Source: Pseudotabrizicola sediminis (lineage in GTDB: Bacteria; Pseudomonadota; Alphaproteobacteria; Rhodobacterales; Rhodobacteraceae). From it: DNA of 64,000 bases. The stretch covers positions 248,001 through 312,000 of the forward strand of contig NZ_RPEM01000003.1 in the NCBI RefSeq assembly GCF_004745575.1. Direction: 5' to 3'. Below the pieces are notes generated by a model. That model saw only the letters and a program-made list of their open reading frames with translations. It was not told the origin of the DNA and did not search any database. How positions within the stretch are numbered: the stretch's first letter is position 1; each line of letters starts with the position of its first letter. Shown in pieces: positions 11,225-19,925 of the stretch. Made by a program: the position numbers and the translations under genes.

Positions 11225-11290
11225 GGGCCTGCCGTACCCAGACCTTTTTCAAAAGGTGGTCGCAAGACCGTAGGGCAGGCCCGTCTTTTT
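11225..11290 (+). ncRNA. Folded RNA element ending in T tract (small RNA or complex terminator)
   Basis: A perfect 9-bp stem (11225-11233 with 11274-11282) encloses two hairpins: ACCTTTT/AAAAGGT (11242-11257) and GGTC-GCAA-GACC with a GNRA tetraloop (11258-11269). The stem is followed by GTCTTTTT (11283-11290), as in an intrinsic terminator. It sits in the 309-bp gap between rhlE and tdk, 146 bp after the rhlE stop. A 7-bp inverted repeat TTGGAAA/TTTCCAA (11136-11153) lies upstream. It could be the 3' part of a small RNA transcribed from about 11150, or the rhlE terminator. I could not match it to SRP RNA, 6S or tmRNA. Confidence 0.5.
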
Positions 11291-11388
11291 CTGTCACCCC
11301 CTTGCGCCAGGCACGCACCGGGGCATCTGGTTTATCTGTTCTCGCCTGTGCTTGCAGGCTGCGGCGGAAATCGGATAGGTGCTTTGCC

Positions 11389-11967
11389 ATGGCAAAGCTC
11401 TATTTCAACTATTCCACGATGAATGCCGGCAAATCGACCCTGCTGCTGCAGGCCGCGCACAACTACCGCGAACGCGGGATGGACACCTATCTGATCACGG
11501 CACAATTCGACAATCGCGCCGGGGAAGGCCGCATTGCGAGCCGCATCGGCATCGGCGATCCGGCCGATACTTTCGGCCCCGCCGAGGATATGTTGGCCAA
11601 GCTTAAGGCAAGGCTCGCGCTTGGCCCGGTCTCCTGTGTGTTCATTGATGAAGCGCAGTTCTTGTCCAAAGAGCAGGTCTGGCAACTGGCCTGTGCGGTC
11701 GATGATCTGTCGGTGCCGGTGATGTGCTATGGGTTGCGCGTTGATTTCCAAGGACAATTGTTTCCCGGCTCAGCCGCTTTACTGGCCTGGGCCGACGAAA
11801 TGCGCGAAGTGCGCACCATCTGCCACTGCGGAAAAAAGGCCACGATGGTGGTGCGCAAAGGGCCGGATGGCCGGGCGCTGCGCGATGGTGATCAGGTGGT
11901 TATCGGCGGAAACGAAACCTATGTCAGCCTGTGCCGCAGGCACTGGCGTGAGGCGGTTGCCGACTGA
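11389..11967 (+). CDS. tdk: Thymidine kinase, type II
   Basis: This 192-aa enzyme phosphorylates thymidine to dTMP with ATP in nucleoside salvage. The P-loop is YSTMNAGKSTLLL (residues about 8-20), the Walker-B/lasso entry is VFIDEAQFL, MCYGLRVDFQG precedes the lasso, and the structural zinc site is CHCGKKAT with C-x-x-H in LCRRHW. ATG 11389 (MAKLYFNYS) agrees with the family start and follows GGATAGG; the longer frame adds 56 residues that overlap the folded RNA element. It converges with the EamA gene (14-bp gap). Confidence 0.93.
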   Translation: MAKLYFNYSTMNAGKSTLLLQAAHNYRERGMDTYLITAQFDNRAGEGRIASRIGIGDPADTFGPAEDMLAKLKARLALGPVSCVFIDEAQFLSKEQVWQLACAVDDLSVPVMCYGLRVDFQGQLFPGSAALLAWADEMREVRTICHCGKKATMVVRKGPDGRALRDGDQVVIGGNETYVSLCRRHWREAVAD

Positions 11968-11981
11968 AGCGGTGCTTTCCA

Positions 11982-12905
11982 TCAAGGCACAACCGGTTCA
12001 CCCACCCGCGCCCGCAGTGCAATCATGCTGCCCGCCGCCACGATCAGCACCATGCCCCCGACGGCCATCGGGGCCAATAGCTCGCCCCACAGGGCCCAGG
12101 ACCAGAAGGCCGACGCCGGCAGAATGACATATTCGATCACCGACGCCCGCCCCGCATCGGTAAGCTGATAGGCGCGGATCATCATTCCGACACCCAGCAG
12201 GGACCCAGCCGCCTGAACAAAGGTCCAAGTCAGGAACGGCCCCGTCGGCCAGACCCAGCCCCGCAACAGAAACCCGTCGGGGCCAGGCGGCGCGATCAGC
12301 GGCATGAGGGTCAGCAGACCCAGCCCCACCGCCCCGAACACCCCCAGAATGCCGAAAAATCCCGCCACCAGCGTCTCGGCAGACTCATGCGGGCACCATT
12401 CGCGCGTCGCCACATTGCCAAGCGCATACAGCGCCCCCGCCAACACGGGCAGCATCGCAGCCGCCGATGCCCCCGACATCGCCTCTGGTCCCAGCACAAG
12501 GATAACCCCGACAAACCCCAAGGCGACCGCCAGAATCCGCACCGGGCCAATCGCATGGCCATAGGCAAAGCGCGAGATCAGCAGCACGAAGATCGGCGCG
12601 GTGAACAGACCCGCCGCAACAATGGCCACCGGCAGAAAGGCCAGCGCACCAAAATAGATCAGCATGGCCAGCCCGTGGATCAGACTGCGCGCCAGAACCG
12701 CCCGCGGGTTGACCGCCCGCAGCCGCAACCCCAGCAGCGGCACCGCCAGCCCCAGCAGGACAAGCGCCATCACCGTCCGGGTCAGGTGAAACTGCCAAAG
12801 CCCATGTGCCTGCGCGATGACCCGCACATAATTGTCGGTAAAGCCGATCAGCATCGCGTAGCCGCACAGCAGCGCGGCAGCGGCAAGGGTTCGGTCCTGG
12901 GGCAT
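11982..12905 (-). CDS. EamA/DMT-family transporter
   Basis: This 307-aa inner-membrane protein has about ten transmembrane helices in two EamA repeats, with a conserved LALLCGYAMLIGFTDNYVR-like first helix and the internal YALGNVATREWCP segment. Substrate is unknown. Start ATG 12905 (MPQDRTLAAAALLCGYAM) is preceded by AAGGA at 7 bp; the open frame to 13376 overlaps the divergent gene and has no homology. It is not closely similar to the EamA protein at 2.3 kb. Confidence 0.82.
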   Translation of the reverse strand: MPQDRTLAAAALLCGYAMLIGFTDNYVRVIAQAHGLWQFHLTRTVMALVLLGLAVPLLGLRLRAVNPRAVLARSLIHGLAMLIYFGALAFLPVAIVAAGLFTAPIFVLLISRFAYGHAIGPVRILAVALGFVGVILVLGPEAMSGASAAAMLPVLAGALYALGNVATREWCPHESAETLVAGFFGILGVFGAVGLGLLTLMPLIAPPGPDGFLLRGWVWPTGPFLTWTFVQAAGSLLGVGMMIRAYQLTDAGRASVIEYVILPASAFWSWALWGELLAPMAVGGMVLIVAAGSMIALRARVGEPVVP

Positions 12906-13058
12906 CGTGACATCCTTCTTTGTCCTGTTGAACCCTGCCGCACACGCCCCTGCGCGCCGAAAAGCGACACGACCGGTCCTTTCCGGGGCATCTCGCAGAG
13001 GGGTGTGGCATGCAGGCGGGTGATTGTGGCCCGAACGGCCTTGGTCTAGTGTCGCCCC

Positions 13059-14105
13059 ATGACAGGCAAGGCACCGCGCGCCATGACGGCTTTGAAAAGA
13101 TATTCCCGGCTGGAAAGCAGCGGGCTTTGGCGCGACAGCCCGCTGGCACAACGGCGAGAGGTCATCGTGGCATTCCGCGAGGCGACGCTGGTTCTGTCTG
13201 ATCCCAAAAGCGAAACCGCCCTCAGCCACTGGTCCCTTCCGGCCATCGAGCGCCTGAACCCGGGCGAAGTGCCGGCCGTTTTTGCGCCGGGAACCGAAGC
13301 CATTGAAACGCTGGAGCTTGATGACGGCGACATGATTGCCGCCCTGGAAACCGTTCGCAACGCCATTGCCGGTCAACGGCCCAAACCCGGGCGGCTGCGC
13401 GGGGTCTTGCTTGGGTCAGGCACGTTTCTGGTGCTGGCGCTGGGGGTCTTCTGGCTGCCGGACGCCCTGATCAAACACACCGCGTCGGTCCTGCCCGCAG
13501 CAACGCGGGCGGCAATCGGTCAGGCAGCGCTGGCCGATGTGCAACGGCTGACCGGCTCGCCCTGCGCCAGTCCGCTGGGCACCTTTGCCCTTACCACGCT
13601 GGGCGACAAACTCTTCGGGCCGCACCGGGCGCAGATCCTGATCCTGCGCGACGGGCTGTCGGGGGCGGCGCATCTGCCCGGCGGCATCATCCTGATCGGA
13701 CGCGATGTGGTGGAAGATCAGGGCGGGCCCGAGGTTCTGGCAGGACTGGCCTTGATGGAACGCGTGAAGGCCGATGCGCGCGACCCGATCCTGCCGGTGC
13801 TGCAGCATGCCGGGCTGACCGCGACCTTCCGTCTGCTCACCTCGGGCATTCTGCCCGACACGGCTGTGGCGGGCTATGGCGAGGTGCTGTTGCAGGGCCC
13901 TGGCGTTGCCGTTCCCGACGCTGTAGCGCTGGCCCGGTTCGGGGCCGCAGGCCTGTCGTCGGCTCCCTATGCCTATGCCATCGACCCCAGCGGCGAGACG
14001 ACCATCGGCCTGATCGAGGCGGACCCCTTGGCCGGGCTGATCCCCGAACCGCTGATGGCCGATGGCGATTGGGTCAGCCTGCAGGACATGTGCGCCACAG
14101 GCTAA
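13059..14105 (+). CDS. Membrane-anchored M48-peptidase-like protein lacking the HEXXH site
   Basis: This 348-aa protein has an N-terminal cytosolic part (1-110), one transmembrane helix (about 116-135, VLLGSGTFLVLALGVFW) and a large periplasmic part. Residues 205-238 (HLPGGIILIGRDVVED-GGPEVLAGLALMERV) align by pattern with the M48 core, where HALPGGxIxVTRGLL is followed by VLAHEIAHV. Here the zinc-binding HEXXH is replaced by LALME, so catalysis is not expected. The start could also be ATG 13083 (MTALKRYSRLE), which reads more like a family start; neither has a strong ribosome site. Homology to M48 is inferred by eye. Confidence 0.6.
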   Translation: MTGKAPRAMTALKRYSRLESSGLWRDSPLAQRREVIVAFREATLVLSDPKSETALSHWSLPAIERLNPGEVPAVFAPGTEAIETLELDDGDMIAALETVRNAIAGQRPKPGRLRGVLLGSGTFLVLALGVFWLPDALIKHTASVLPAATRAAIGQAALADVQRLTGSPCASPLGTFALTTLGDKLFGPHRAQILILRDGLSGAAHLPGGIILIGRDVVEDQGGPEVLAGLALMERVKADARDPILPVLQHAGLTATFRLLTSGILPDTAVAGYGEVLLQGPGVAVPDAVALARFGAAGLSSAPYAYAIDPSGETTIGLIEADPLAGLIPEPLMADGDWVSLQDMCATG

Positions 14106-14120
14106 GGCAGCGCTGCAGCC

Positions 14121-15278
14121 TCAACGGATAAAGGCGTCGCCAAACCCGGCACGCCGCGCGGCGGATAAGGCCGCCTGCGCTTCGGCCCGCGATCCGAACG
14201 GTCCGGCAAACACGATCTGCATAGGCTTACCCTTGCTGGAGATGTTGGACCGCGCCACCGGCAAGCCAAGCCGGGCCAGTCGCGACGACGCGCCATCTGC
14301 ATTCGACACCTGACCAAAGGTGCCGACCTGCACATAACTGCGCCCGGAAGCAGGTGGCTGCGGCGCAGGTTGCGCTTTGCTTGACGCATATACATTGCGC
14401 GTGGCAACCGGCTCACCTTTGGCCCTGGTCGCATCCGCAACCAGCCGGGCGGGAACCTCGCGCGTCCAGATCTGGTCCTGTTGCGCCCAGCCCTGCTGCC
14501 TGCCCTTGGCGCGGTTGGGGTTCAGGCGGTCATCGGTAAAGGCCGCGCGGTAGCCTTTGGGAATAACATGCGGCTCTGCCACAGCGGCTTTGCGCTGCAC
14601 CTGATGCACGCCGACATGGGCAGCAGGATCTGGCCCCTCCAGATAGCCTGACGGGGCAATCGCCGCGACCCCGGCCAGCACACGCGGGGCCCGGGCATGC
14701 GCAACATCGCCGTCGCCGCGGGTGCACAGCACAATGCTGCCGCCGTTCTGCAAACGGAAACGTTCGGCCACCGGCGCATTGGTGTAGCAGCCGATCCTGC
14801 CTGAACCAACGGTCGTCGCCACCCGCTCTGCGATCTGGCGCTGGGGCTGTGGTCTGGCCTGCGGCACCGGCGCCGCCCGCACGGGCGCGGGCATAACGAC
14901 CGGTGCGGCCATAGTGCGGGCAGCAGGCGGCACTGCATTCGTTGCAGTTTGCACCGGGGCAGGCACCACCACTTGTACGGCAGGCACCGGAACGGTGCTC
15001 GGCGCAGGCTCTACAATCGCCACCTGATTGTTCCCGAACGTCGGCGGGTAACCGCACAACGGCGCGCGGTTACGGCTCACACGCGGCACCCAGTTGGTGC
15101 GCCCCGACAGCCCGGCACGCAGGAACACGCAACCCCGGCTGTCTACATATTGCTGCCCTGTAAAGGACGCAGGCGGCAGTTCACGCGGGCCACCAAAATC
15201 ACCGGCCGATTGAGCATTGGCAACACTCAACCCGGCCACGACCGCCAGAACAGCGGCCGGAACCAATCTAAACACCAT
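14121..15278 (-). CDS. SPOR-domain envelope protein
   Basis: This 385-aa exported protein has a signal peptide (MVFRLVPAAVLAVVAGLSVANAQ, cleaved after ANA or AQS). It has a Pro/Ala/Val-rich middle of low complexity (residues about 90-160). The C-terminal SPOR domain spans about 310-385 (YVQVGTFGQVSNADGASSRL ... MQIVFAGPFGSRAEAQAAL), which binds denuded septal peptidoglycan. The annotated start is ATG 15278, with GGGGGT just upstream; a TTG 12 bp earlier lies inside that ribosome site. A likely division- or septum-associated lipoprotein-like factor, although no lipobox is present. Confidence 0.85.
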   Translation of the reverse strand: MVFRLVPAAVLAVVAGLSVANAQSAGDFGGPRELPPASFTGQQYVDSRGCVFLRAGLSGRTNWVPRVSRNRAPLCGYPPTFGNNQVAIVEPAPSTVPVPAVQVVVPAPVQTATNAVPPAARTMAAPVVMPAPVRAAPVPQARPQPQRQIAERVATTVGSGRIGCYTNAPVAERFRLQNGGSIVLCTRGDGDVAHARAPRVLAGVAAIAPSGYLEGPDPAAHVGVHQVQRKAAVAEPHVIPKGYRAAFTDDRLNPNRAKGRQQGWAQQDQIWTREVPARLVADATRAKGEPVATRNVYASSKAQPAPQPPASGRSYVQVGTFGQVSNADGASSRLARLGLPVARSNISSKGKPMQIVFAGPFGSRAEAQAALSAARRAGFGDAFIR

Positions 15279-15345
15279 GACTACCCCCAAGTAGCTTATA
15301 GGGGATACTGGAATAATATTGTTTCCGAGTAAAGCGATTTACCCG

Positions 15346-15978
15346 CTATTTTGTGCCAAACATCCGGTCACCCGCATCCCCTAGCCCGGGGACAATATAG
15401 CCATGATCATTCAAATGGCTATCGACCGAAGCGGTCACGATGGGCACATCAGGATGCGCCTCCTGCATCCGCGCGATGCCTTCTGGCGCGGCCAGCAGGC
15501 ACAAGAAGCGCAGGTTTTTCGCGCCATTGTCTTTCAACAGCTGCACCGCCGCGACCGAGGAATTGCCCGTGGCCAGCATCGGATCGACCACGATGCACAC
15601 CCGGTCTTCCAGCTGCGTCGGAACCTTGTAGTAATACTGCACCGGCTGCAGCGTTTCGGGGTCGCGGTACAGGCCCACAAAGCCCACCCGCGCCGCCGGG
15701 ATCAGCTCCAGAATACCATCCAACAGCCCGTTGCCCGCCCGCAGGATAGAGATCAGCGCCAGCTTCTTGCCCTCGATCACCGGCGCGTCCATCGGCTCCA
15801 GCGGGGTTTCGATGCGCTTGGTGGTCATCGGCAGTTCGCGCGTGACCTCATAGGCCAGCAGCAGGGAAATCTCGCGCAGCAATTGCCGGAACGACGCGGT
15901 AGAGGTGTCCTTTTCCCGCATTAGGGTCAGCTTGTGCTGGACCAGCGGGTGCGAAACGACGGTCAGATGGTCCAGCAT
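15346..15978 (-). CDS. upp: Uracil phosphoribosyltransferase
   Basis: This 210-aa enzyme makes UMP from uracil and PRPP. The PRPP-binding loop is [18 protein letters not shown] (around residues 128-145) and the uracil-binding C-terminus is [45 protein letters not shown] is the conserved dimer/PRPP segment. Full length. The ATG at 15978 lies 2 bp downstream of the add stop, so it is the last gene of the cdd-deoA-deoB-add-upp salvage operon. Confidence 0.96.
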   Translation of the reverse strand: MLDHLTVVSHPLVQHKLTLMREKDTSTASFRQLLREISLLLAYEVTRELPMTTKRIETPLEPMDAPVIEGKKLALISILRAGNGLLDGILELIPAARVGFVGLYRDPETLQPVQYYYKVPTQLEDRVCIVVDPMLATGNSSVAAVQLLKDNGAKNLRFLCLLAAPEGIARMQEAHPDVPIVTASVDSHLNDHGYIVPGLGDAGDRMFGTK

Positions 15979-15980
15979 GG

Positions 15981-16952
15981 TCAGGCCTCCAGAAGTTTGG
16001 CGATACGTGCGCGTGTATCGGCATCACAGAAGGCGGCGTCAAGCGCGGTGCGGTTCAGGCTGGCGAAAACACCGTCATCCCAGTCGAAGGCCCGGTGCAG
16101 TTCCTCGAACTCCCGCTCCATGGTGGTGTGGAAAAACGGCGGGTCGTCGGTGCTGACGGTGACCTTGACGCCCCGGTCATACAGCTGGCCGATGGGGTGG
16201 CTGCGCCAGTCGGGGTAGACGCCCAGTGCCACGTTCGATCCGGGGCACACCTCCAGCACGATGCCACGTTCGGCCAACTCGTCCACCAGCGCCAGATCTT
16301 CAATCGCGCGCACCCCATGCCCGATCCGCTCGACTCCCAGATCGTTCACCGCATCGCGCACCGATTGCGGCCCGCCCCATTCCCCGGCATGGGCGGTCAG
16401 GCGCAAGCCCGCCTCGCGCGCGCAGTCAAACGACCACAGGTAATCCTTTGGCGTCAGCACCTTTTCATCGCCGGCAATGCCGAACCCCACGATCCAGTCC
16501 CCCGCCGTATCGGCCGCACAACGCGCGGTCTCGCGCGCCTTTTCCGGGCCAAAATGGCGGATACAGGTGACAATGCCGCGCAGGGTTATCCCCATGCTGC
16601 GCTCTGCCTGATCCGCCGCCTCACGGATGGCGTGCAGGTATTCGCGCCACGCGCCCACATCACGCCCGCCGCAGAAATCGGGGGACAGGAAGGTTTCGGA
16701 ATAAACCACACCGCTGGCCGCACTTTCCTCCAGCACCGCCAGCGTCAGCCGGGCGTAATCCTCTGGCGATTTGAGCGCAGAGGTTGCGGCTTCATACACC
16801 TTCAGGAAATCCCAGAAATCGGTGTATTTGTAGTTGCCGCGCTCATCAAACACGCCCGCAATGTCCAGCCGCTTTTCCTTTGCCAGTCCCCGGATGAACG
16901 AAGGGGGCGCAGCCCCTTCCAGATGCAGGTGAAGTTCGATTTTCGGGGTCAC
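15981..16952 (-). CDS. add: Adenosine deaminase
   Basis: This 323-aa zinc enzyme deaminates adenosine to inosine. Metal ligands and catalytic residues are seen in IELHLHLEG (H8, H10), [21 protein letters not shown] and VSTDDPPFF. The start is GTG 16952, forced by the GTGA overlap with the deoB stop and by GGAG 9 bp upstream; [11 protein letters not shown] immediately after is the canonical N-terminus. Products feed the phosphorylase/DeoB branch of the same operon. Confidence 0.94.
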   Translation of the reverse strand: MTPKIELHLHLEGAAPPSFIRGLAKEKRLDIAGVFDERGNYKYTDFWDFLKVYEAATSALKSPEDYARLTLAVLEESAASGVVYSETFLSPDFCGGRDVGAWREYLHAIREAADQAERSMGITLRGIVTCIRHFGPEKARETARCAADTAGDWIVGFGIAGDEKVLTPKDYLWSFDCAREAGLRLTAHAGEWGGPQSVRDAVNDLGVERIGHGVRAIEDLALVDELAERGIVLEVCPGSNVALGVYPDWRSHPIGQLYDRGVKVTVSTDDPPFFHTTMEREFEELHRAFDWDDGVFASLNRTALDAAFCDADTRARIAKLLEA

Positions 16953-18145
16953 AGGAAAGATACTCCGGGGTTGTGAGGAGGAACGCCAAGATGATGCGCG
17001 ACGCTTGCACCCACATCGGCAAAGGCGCGCAGACCGATGGGCCGCACCCCAAGGCCATAACCGGTCACCGGCACCCGTTCGCGCGTATGCTCGGTGCCGG
17101 GGAAGGTCGGGTCGTTGCCATGGTCGGCGGTGAAGATCGCCAGATCGCCGGGGCCAAGGGTGGCCAAAAAGCGCGGCAGGTTTGCGTCAAACCATTCCAG
17201 CGCACGGGCGTAACCTGCCACGTCACGCGGGTGGCCATAAAGGCTGTCAAACTCGACAAAGTTGGCAAAGGTCAGGGAACCGGGCTCCGCCTCCGCCCCC
17301 AACCGCACCAGATGTTCGAAAAGGTCAGCATCGGACTTGCCCTTGTGCAACGCCTGTATGCCGCGCATCGAAAAGATATCGCCGATCTTGCCAACCGCAT
17401 GGGTCATCCGCCCCTGCCCTGCCACCCAGTCCAGCAGCGTCGGCGCAGGTGGGGCGATCGCATAATCGCGGCGGTTTGCGGTGCGTGTGAAATCCCCACA
17501 CCCGCCGGTAAAGGGCCGCGCGATGACCCGCCCGACCCGCATCGCGTGCAAGGTGGGGGCCAGTTCGGCGCAGAGCTTCAGCAGGCGGTCCAGCCCGAAC
17601 GCCTCTTCATGCGCGGCGATCTGGAACACGGAATCGGCAGAGGTGTAGCAGATCGGCCAGCCGGTGCGCAGATGCGCCTCGCACTGCGCAGCGATGATCG
17701 GCACGCCCGAGGCATGGCAGTTGCCCAAAATACCGTCGGTCCCCGCCAGACGGCACACCTCGGCCACCAGATCGGGCGCAAACGCAGGGCCTTCGGTGGG
17801 AAAATAGGTCCAGTCCCAGGGCACCGGCACCCCCGCCAATTCCCAATGCCCCGAGGGCGTGTCCTTGCCGCGCGACACCTCGGTCGCCGCCCCCCACAAC
17901 CCGGTGGGCGCAGCCCCCAGACCCGGCGCCTCCATTCCAGAGGCCAGCCGGATCGCCGCCCCCAGGCCAAGCCCGTCAAGATTGGGCATCCGCAGCACAC
18001 CGCTTCGGCCCGTCTCGGCCCGGCCATCGGCACAGGCTTGTGCTATATGGGCCAAGGTATTGGCCCCTGCATCGCCAAACTCGGCGGCATCCGGCGCGCC
18101 GCCGCAGCCCACCGAATCCAGCACAACCAGAAACGCGCGGGCCAT
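16949..18145 (-). CDS. deoB: Phosphopentomutase
   Basis: This 398-aa member of the alkaline-phosphatase superfamily interconverts (deoxy)ribose 1- and 5-phosphate. Manganese ligands lie in VVLDSVGCGGAPDA (D9), in GKDTPSGHWE (containing the nucleophile threonine), and in the C-terminal FTADHGNDPTFPGTEHTRE block. Length is normal. The ATG overlaps the deoA stop by 1 bp, and the stop overlaps the add GTG by 4 bp. Confidence 0.96.
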   Translation of the reverse strand: MARAFLVVLDSVGCGGAPDAAEFGDAGANTLAHIAQACADGRAETGRSGVLRMPNLDGLGLGAAIRLASGMEAPGLGAAPTGLWGAATEVSRGKDTPSGHWELAGVPVPWDWTYFPTEGPAFAPDLVAEVCRLAGTDGILGNCHASGVPIIAAQCEAHLRTGWPICYTSADSVFQIAAHEEAFGLDRLLKLCAELAPTLHAMRVGRVIARPFTGGCGDFTRTANRRDYAIAPPAPTLLDWVAGQGRMTHAVGKIGDIFSMRGIQALHKGKSDADLFEHLVRLGAEAEPGSLTFANFVEFDSLYGHPRDVAGYARALEWFDANLPRFLATLGPGDLAIFTADHGNDPTFPGTEHTRERVPVTGYGLGVRPIGLRAFADVGASVAHHLGVPPHNPGVSFL

Positions 18146-19452
18146 CAGGTGATCCGCTTCATCACAAGCGGCCCTTCGTCCAGCACAGAGGTGCCGACGC
18201 GGTACGCCGCCTGCACTGCCCGCACCGCCGCATCTGCCGCATCCTCGGTTGCCGCATGAACCATGGCCAAAGGCACGCCCGCGCCGATCTCTTCTCCCAA
18301 CCCGATCAGGTCGGACAGACCCACCGCCGGGTGCACCTTGTCGCCCTCGCGCAACCGCCCAGCCCCCAGATGCACAACCGCATGGCCCAATGCCTCGCCA
18401 TCAATATGCGCGATGAAACCATCATCCAGCGATGGCACCTCGCGCACAACGGGCGCCGCCGGCAGCCGGTCGGGCCAGCGTTCGACAAAATCCGCAGGCC
18501 CGCCCTGCGCCGCGACCATGCGGCCAAACACCTCTGCCGCCGCGCCAGACTCCAGCGCCTGCGCAATGCGCCCTGCCCCGTCTTCGGCATCCGCCGCCAG
18601 CCCGCCAAGCGCCAAAGCCTCGCCGCCCAAGGCGCAGGTCAGATCCCACAGCGCCGCGTTCACCGATGTGCCGGTCAGCGTCTCCATCACCTCGATCACT
18701 TCCAGCGCATTGCCCGCCGCCGTGGCCAAGGGCTGCGACATATCGGTGATCAGCGCGGTGGTCATGCAGCCCGCCCCCTGCGCCGTGCTGACCAGCGCGC
18801 GCGCCAAAGCCTCGGCCCGTTCGGGCGTTTTCATGAACGCGCCCGAGCCGCATTTGACATCCAGCACCAGCCCCTCCAACCCCGCCGCCAGCTTTTTTGA
18901 CAGGATCGACGCGGTGATCAGGTCGATGCTTTCCACCGTGCCGCTGATATCGCGGATCGCGTACAGCCGCCTGTCAGCCGGGGCAAGGTCGGCACTGGCC
19001 GCCACGATGGCGCAGTGCACGCGGCCCAACTGGGCGCGGAACTGGTCCTCACTCAACCCGGTGCGGAACCCGGGGATCGCCTCCAGCTTGTCCAGCGTGC
19101 CCCCCGTGTGCCCCAGACCGCGCCCCGAGATCATCGGCACATAGGCCCCGCAGACCGCCAAGGCCGGGGCCAGCAGCAGCGACACGCAATCGCCGATCCC
19201 GCCGGTCGAATGCTTGTCCAGCACCGGGCCGGGCAGATCCCATGACATCACCCTGCCGCTATCACGCATGCCGCGCGTCAGCGCCACCCGCCCCTCATCC
19301 GACAAGCCGCGCAACAGCACCGCCATGGCAAAAGCCCCGGCCTGCGCATCGGTGACCGTGCCCGAGGCCAGCCCTTGCGCAAACCACGCAAGCGCATCAG
19401 CCGAAGGCGAGTCGCCGTCGCGCACTTGCGCTATGATGCTGCGCGCATCCAT
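18145..19452 (-). CDS. deoA: Thymidine phosphorylase
   Basis: This 435-aa enzyme cleaves thymidine or deoxyuridine with phosphate to the base and deoxyribose 1-phosphate, the DeoB substrate. Signature segments are KHSTGGIGDCVSLLLAP, MISGRGLGHTGGTLDKLEAIPGF and LDVKCGSGAFM. The chosen start, ATG 19452 (MDARSIIAQVRDG), shares its A with the cdd TGA; a longer frame would extend 29 residues into cdd without homology. It lies in a tightly overlapping operon. Confidence 0.95.
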   Translation of the reverse strand: MDARSIIAQVRDGDSPSADALAWFAQGLASGTVTDAQAGAFAMAVLLRGLSDEGRVALTRGMRDSGRVMSWDLPGPVLDKHSTGGIGDCVSLLLAPALAVCGAYVPMISGRGLGHTGGTLDKLEAIPGFRTGLSEDQFRAQLGRVHCAIVAASADLAPADRRLYAIRDISGTVESIDLITASILSKKLAAGLEGLVLDVKCGSGAFMKTPERAEALARALVSTAQGAGCMTTALITDMSQPLATAAGNALEVIEVMETLTGTSVNAALWDLTCALGGEALALGGLAADAEDGAGRIAQALESGAAAEVFGRMVAAQGGPADFVERWPDRLPAAPVVREVPSLDDGFIAHIDGEALGHAVVHLGAGRLREGDKVHPAVGLSDLIGLGEEIGAGVPLAMVHAATEDAADAAVRAVQAAYRVGTSVLDEGPLVMKRIT

Positions 19453-19844
19453 CAGGCGCGGTCCATATGGGCGGCGGTGAACACGCCGGGCAGCAATTCC
19501 CCCACCGTCAGCGTGCGCTGCTTGCCATCGGTGGTGCACAGCGTGACCTTGACCTCTGGATCAGCAAACTCCGCGATCTTCTGGCGGCACCCGCCACAGG
19601 GCGGCACAGGGTCTGGGCTGTCGGCGATCACGAACACCTCGGCAATGCGGGTATCGCCCCCGGCAATCATCGCGGCAATCGCCCCCGCCTCGGCACAGGT
19701 GCCTTCGGGATAAGCCACGTTTTCCACGTTGCACCCAACATAGGTTGACCCCGATGTGGTCCGCAAAGCCGCCCCCACCAGAAACCGCGAATAGGGCGCA
19801 TAGGCGCGCAGGCGAACATCGGTGGCAGCTTGCAAAAGAGTCAT
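19452..19844 (-). CDS. cdd: Cytidine deaminase
   Basis: This 130-aa zinc enzyme converts cytidine and deoxycytidine to (deoxy)uridine. The catalytic motif is TCAEAGAI (Cys-Ala-Glu) and the second zinc motif is PPCGGCRQ. AYAPYSRFLVGAAL is the substrate-binding N-terminal block. ATG 19844 (MTLLQAAT) follows GAGG at the right distance. It is the first gene of the salvage operon; upstream is the 3' end of the cupin gene, 81 bp away. Confidence 0.95.
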   Translation of the reverse strand: MTLLQAATDVRLRAYAPYSRFLVGAALRTTSGSTYVGCNVENVAYPEGTCAEAGAIAAMIAGGDTRIAEVFVIADSPDPVPPCGGCRQKIAEFADPEVKVTLCTTDGKQRTLTVGELLPGVFTAAHMDRA

Positions 19845-19925
19845 CTCAGCCTCGGTTCTTGACCAATTGGTCGGGAATTGTGGGCGCATGCCCGCTAAAG
19901 CGCAAGGGTATCAGACAAAATGGGG

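Noticed and set aside
11160-11290. 6S, SRP or tmRNA gene
   Set aside because: None of the conserved blocks I know (SRP helix 8, tmRNA acceptor end, 6S CCCUGA...CCGAU order) is present, so only a generic structured-RNA call was kept.
11221-11388. N-terminal extension of thymidine kinase
   Set aside because: The open frame crosses the folded RNA element, and the true family start MAKLYFNYS has its own ribosome site.
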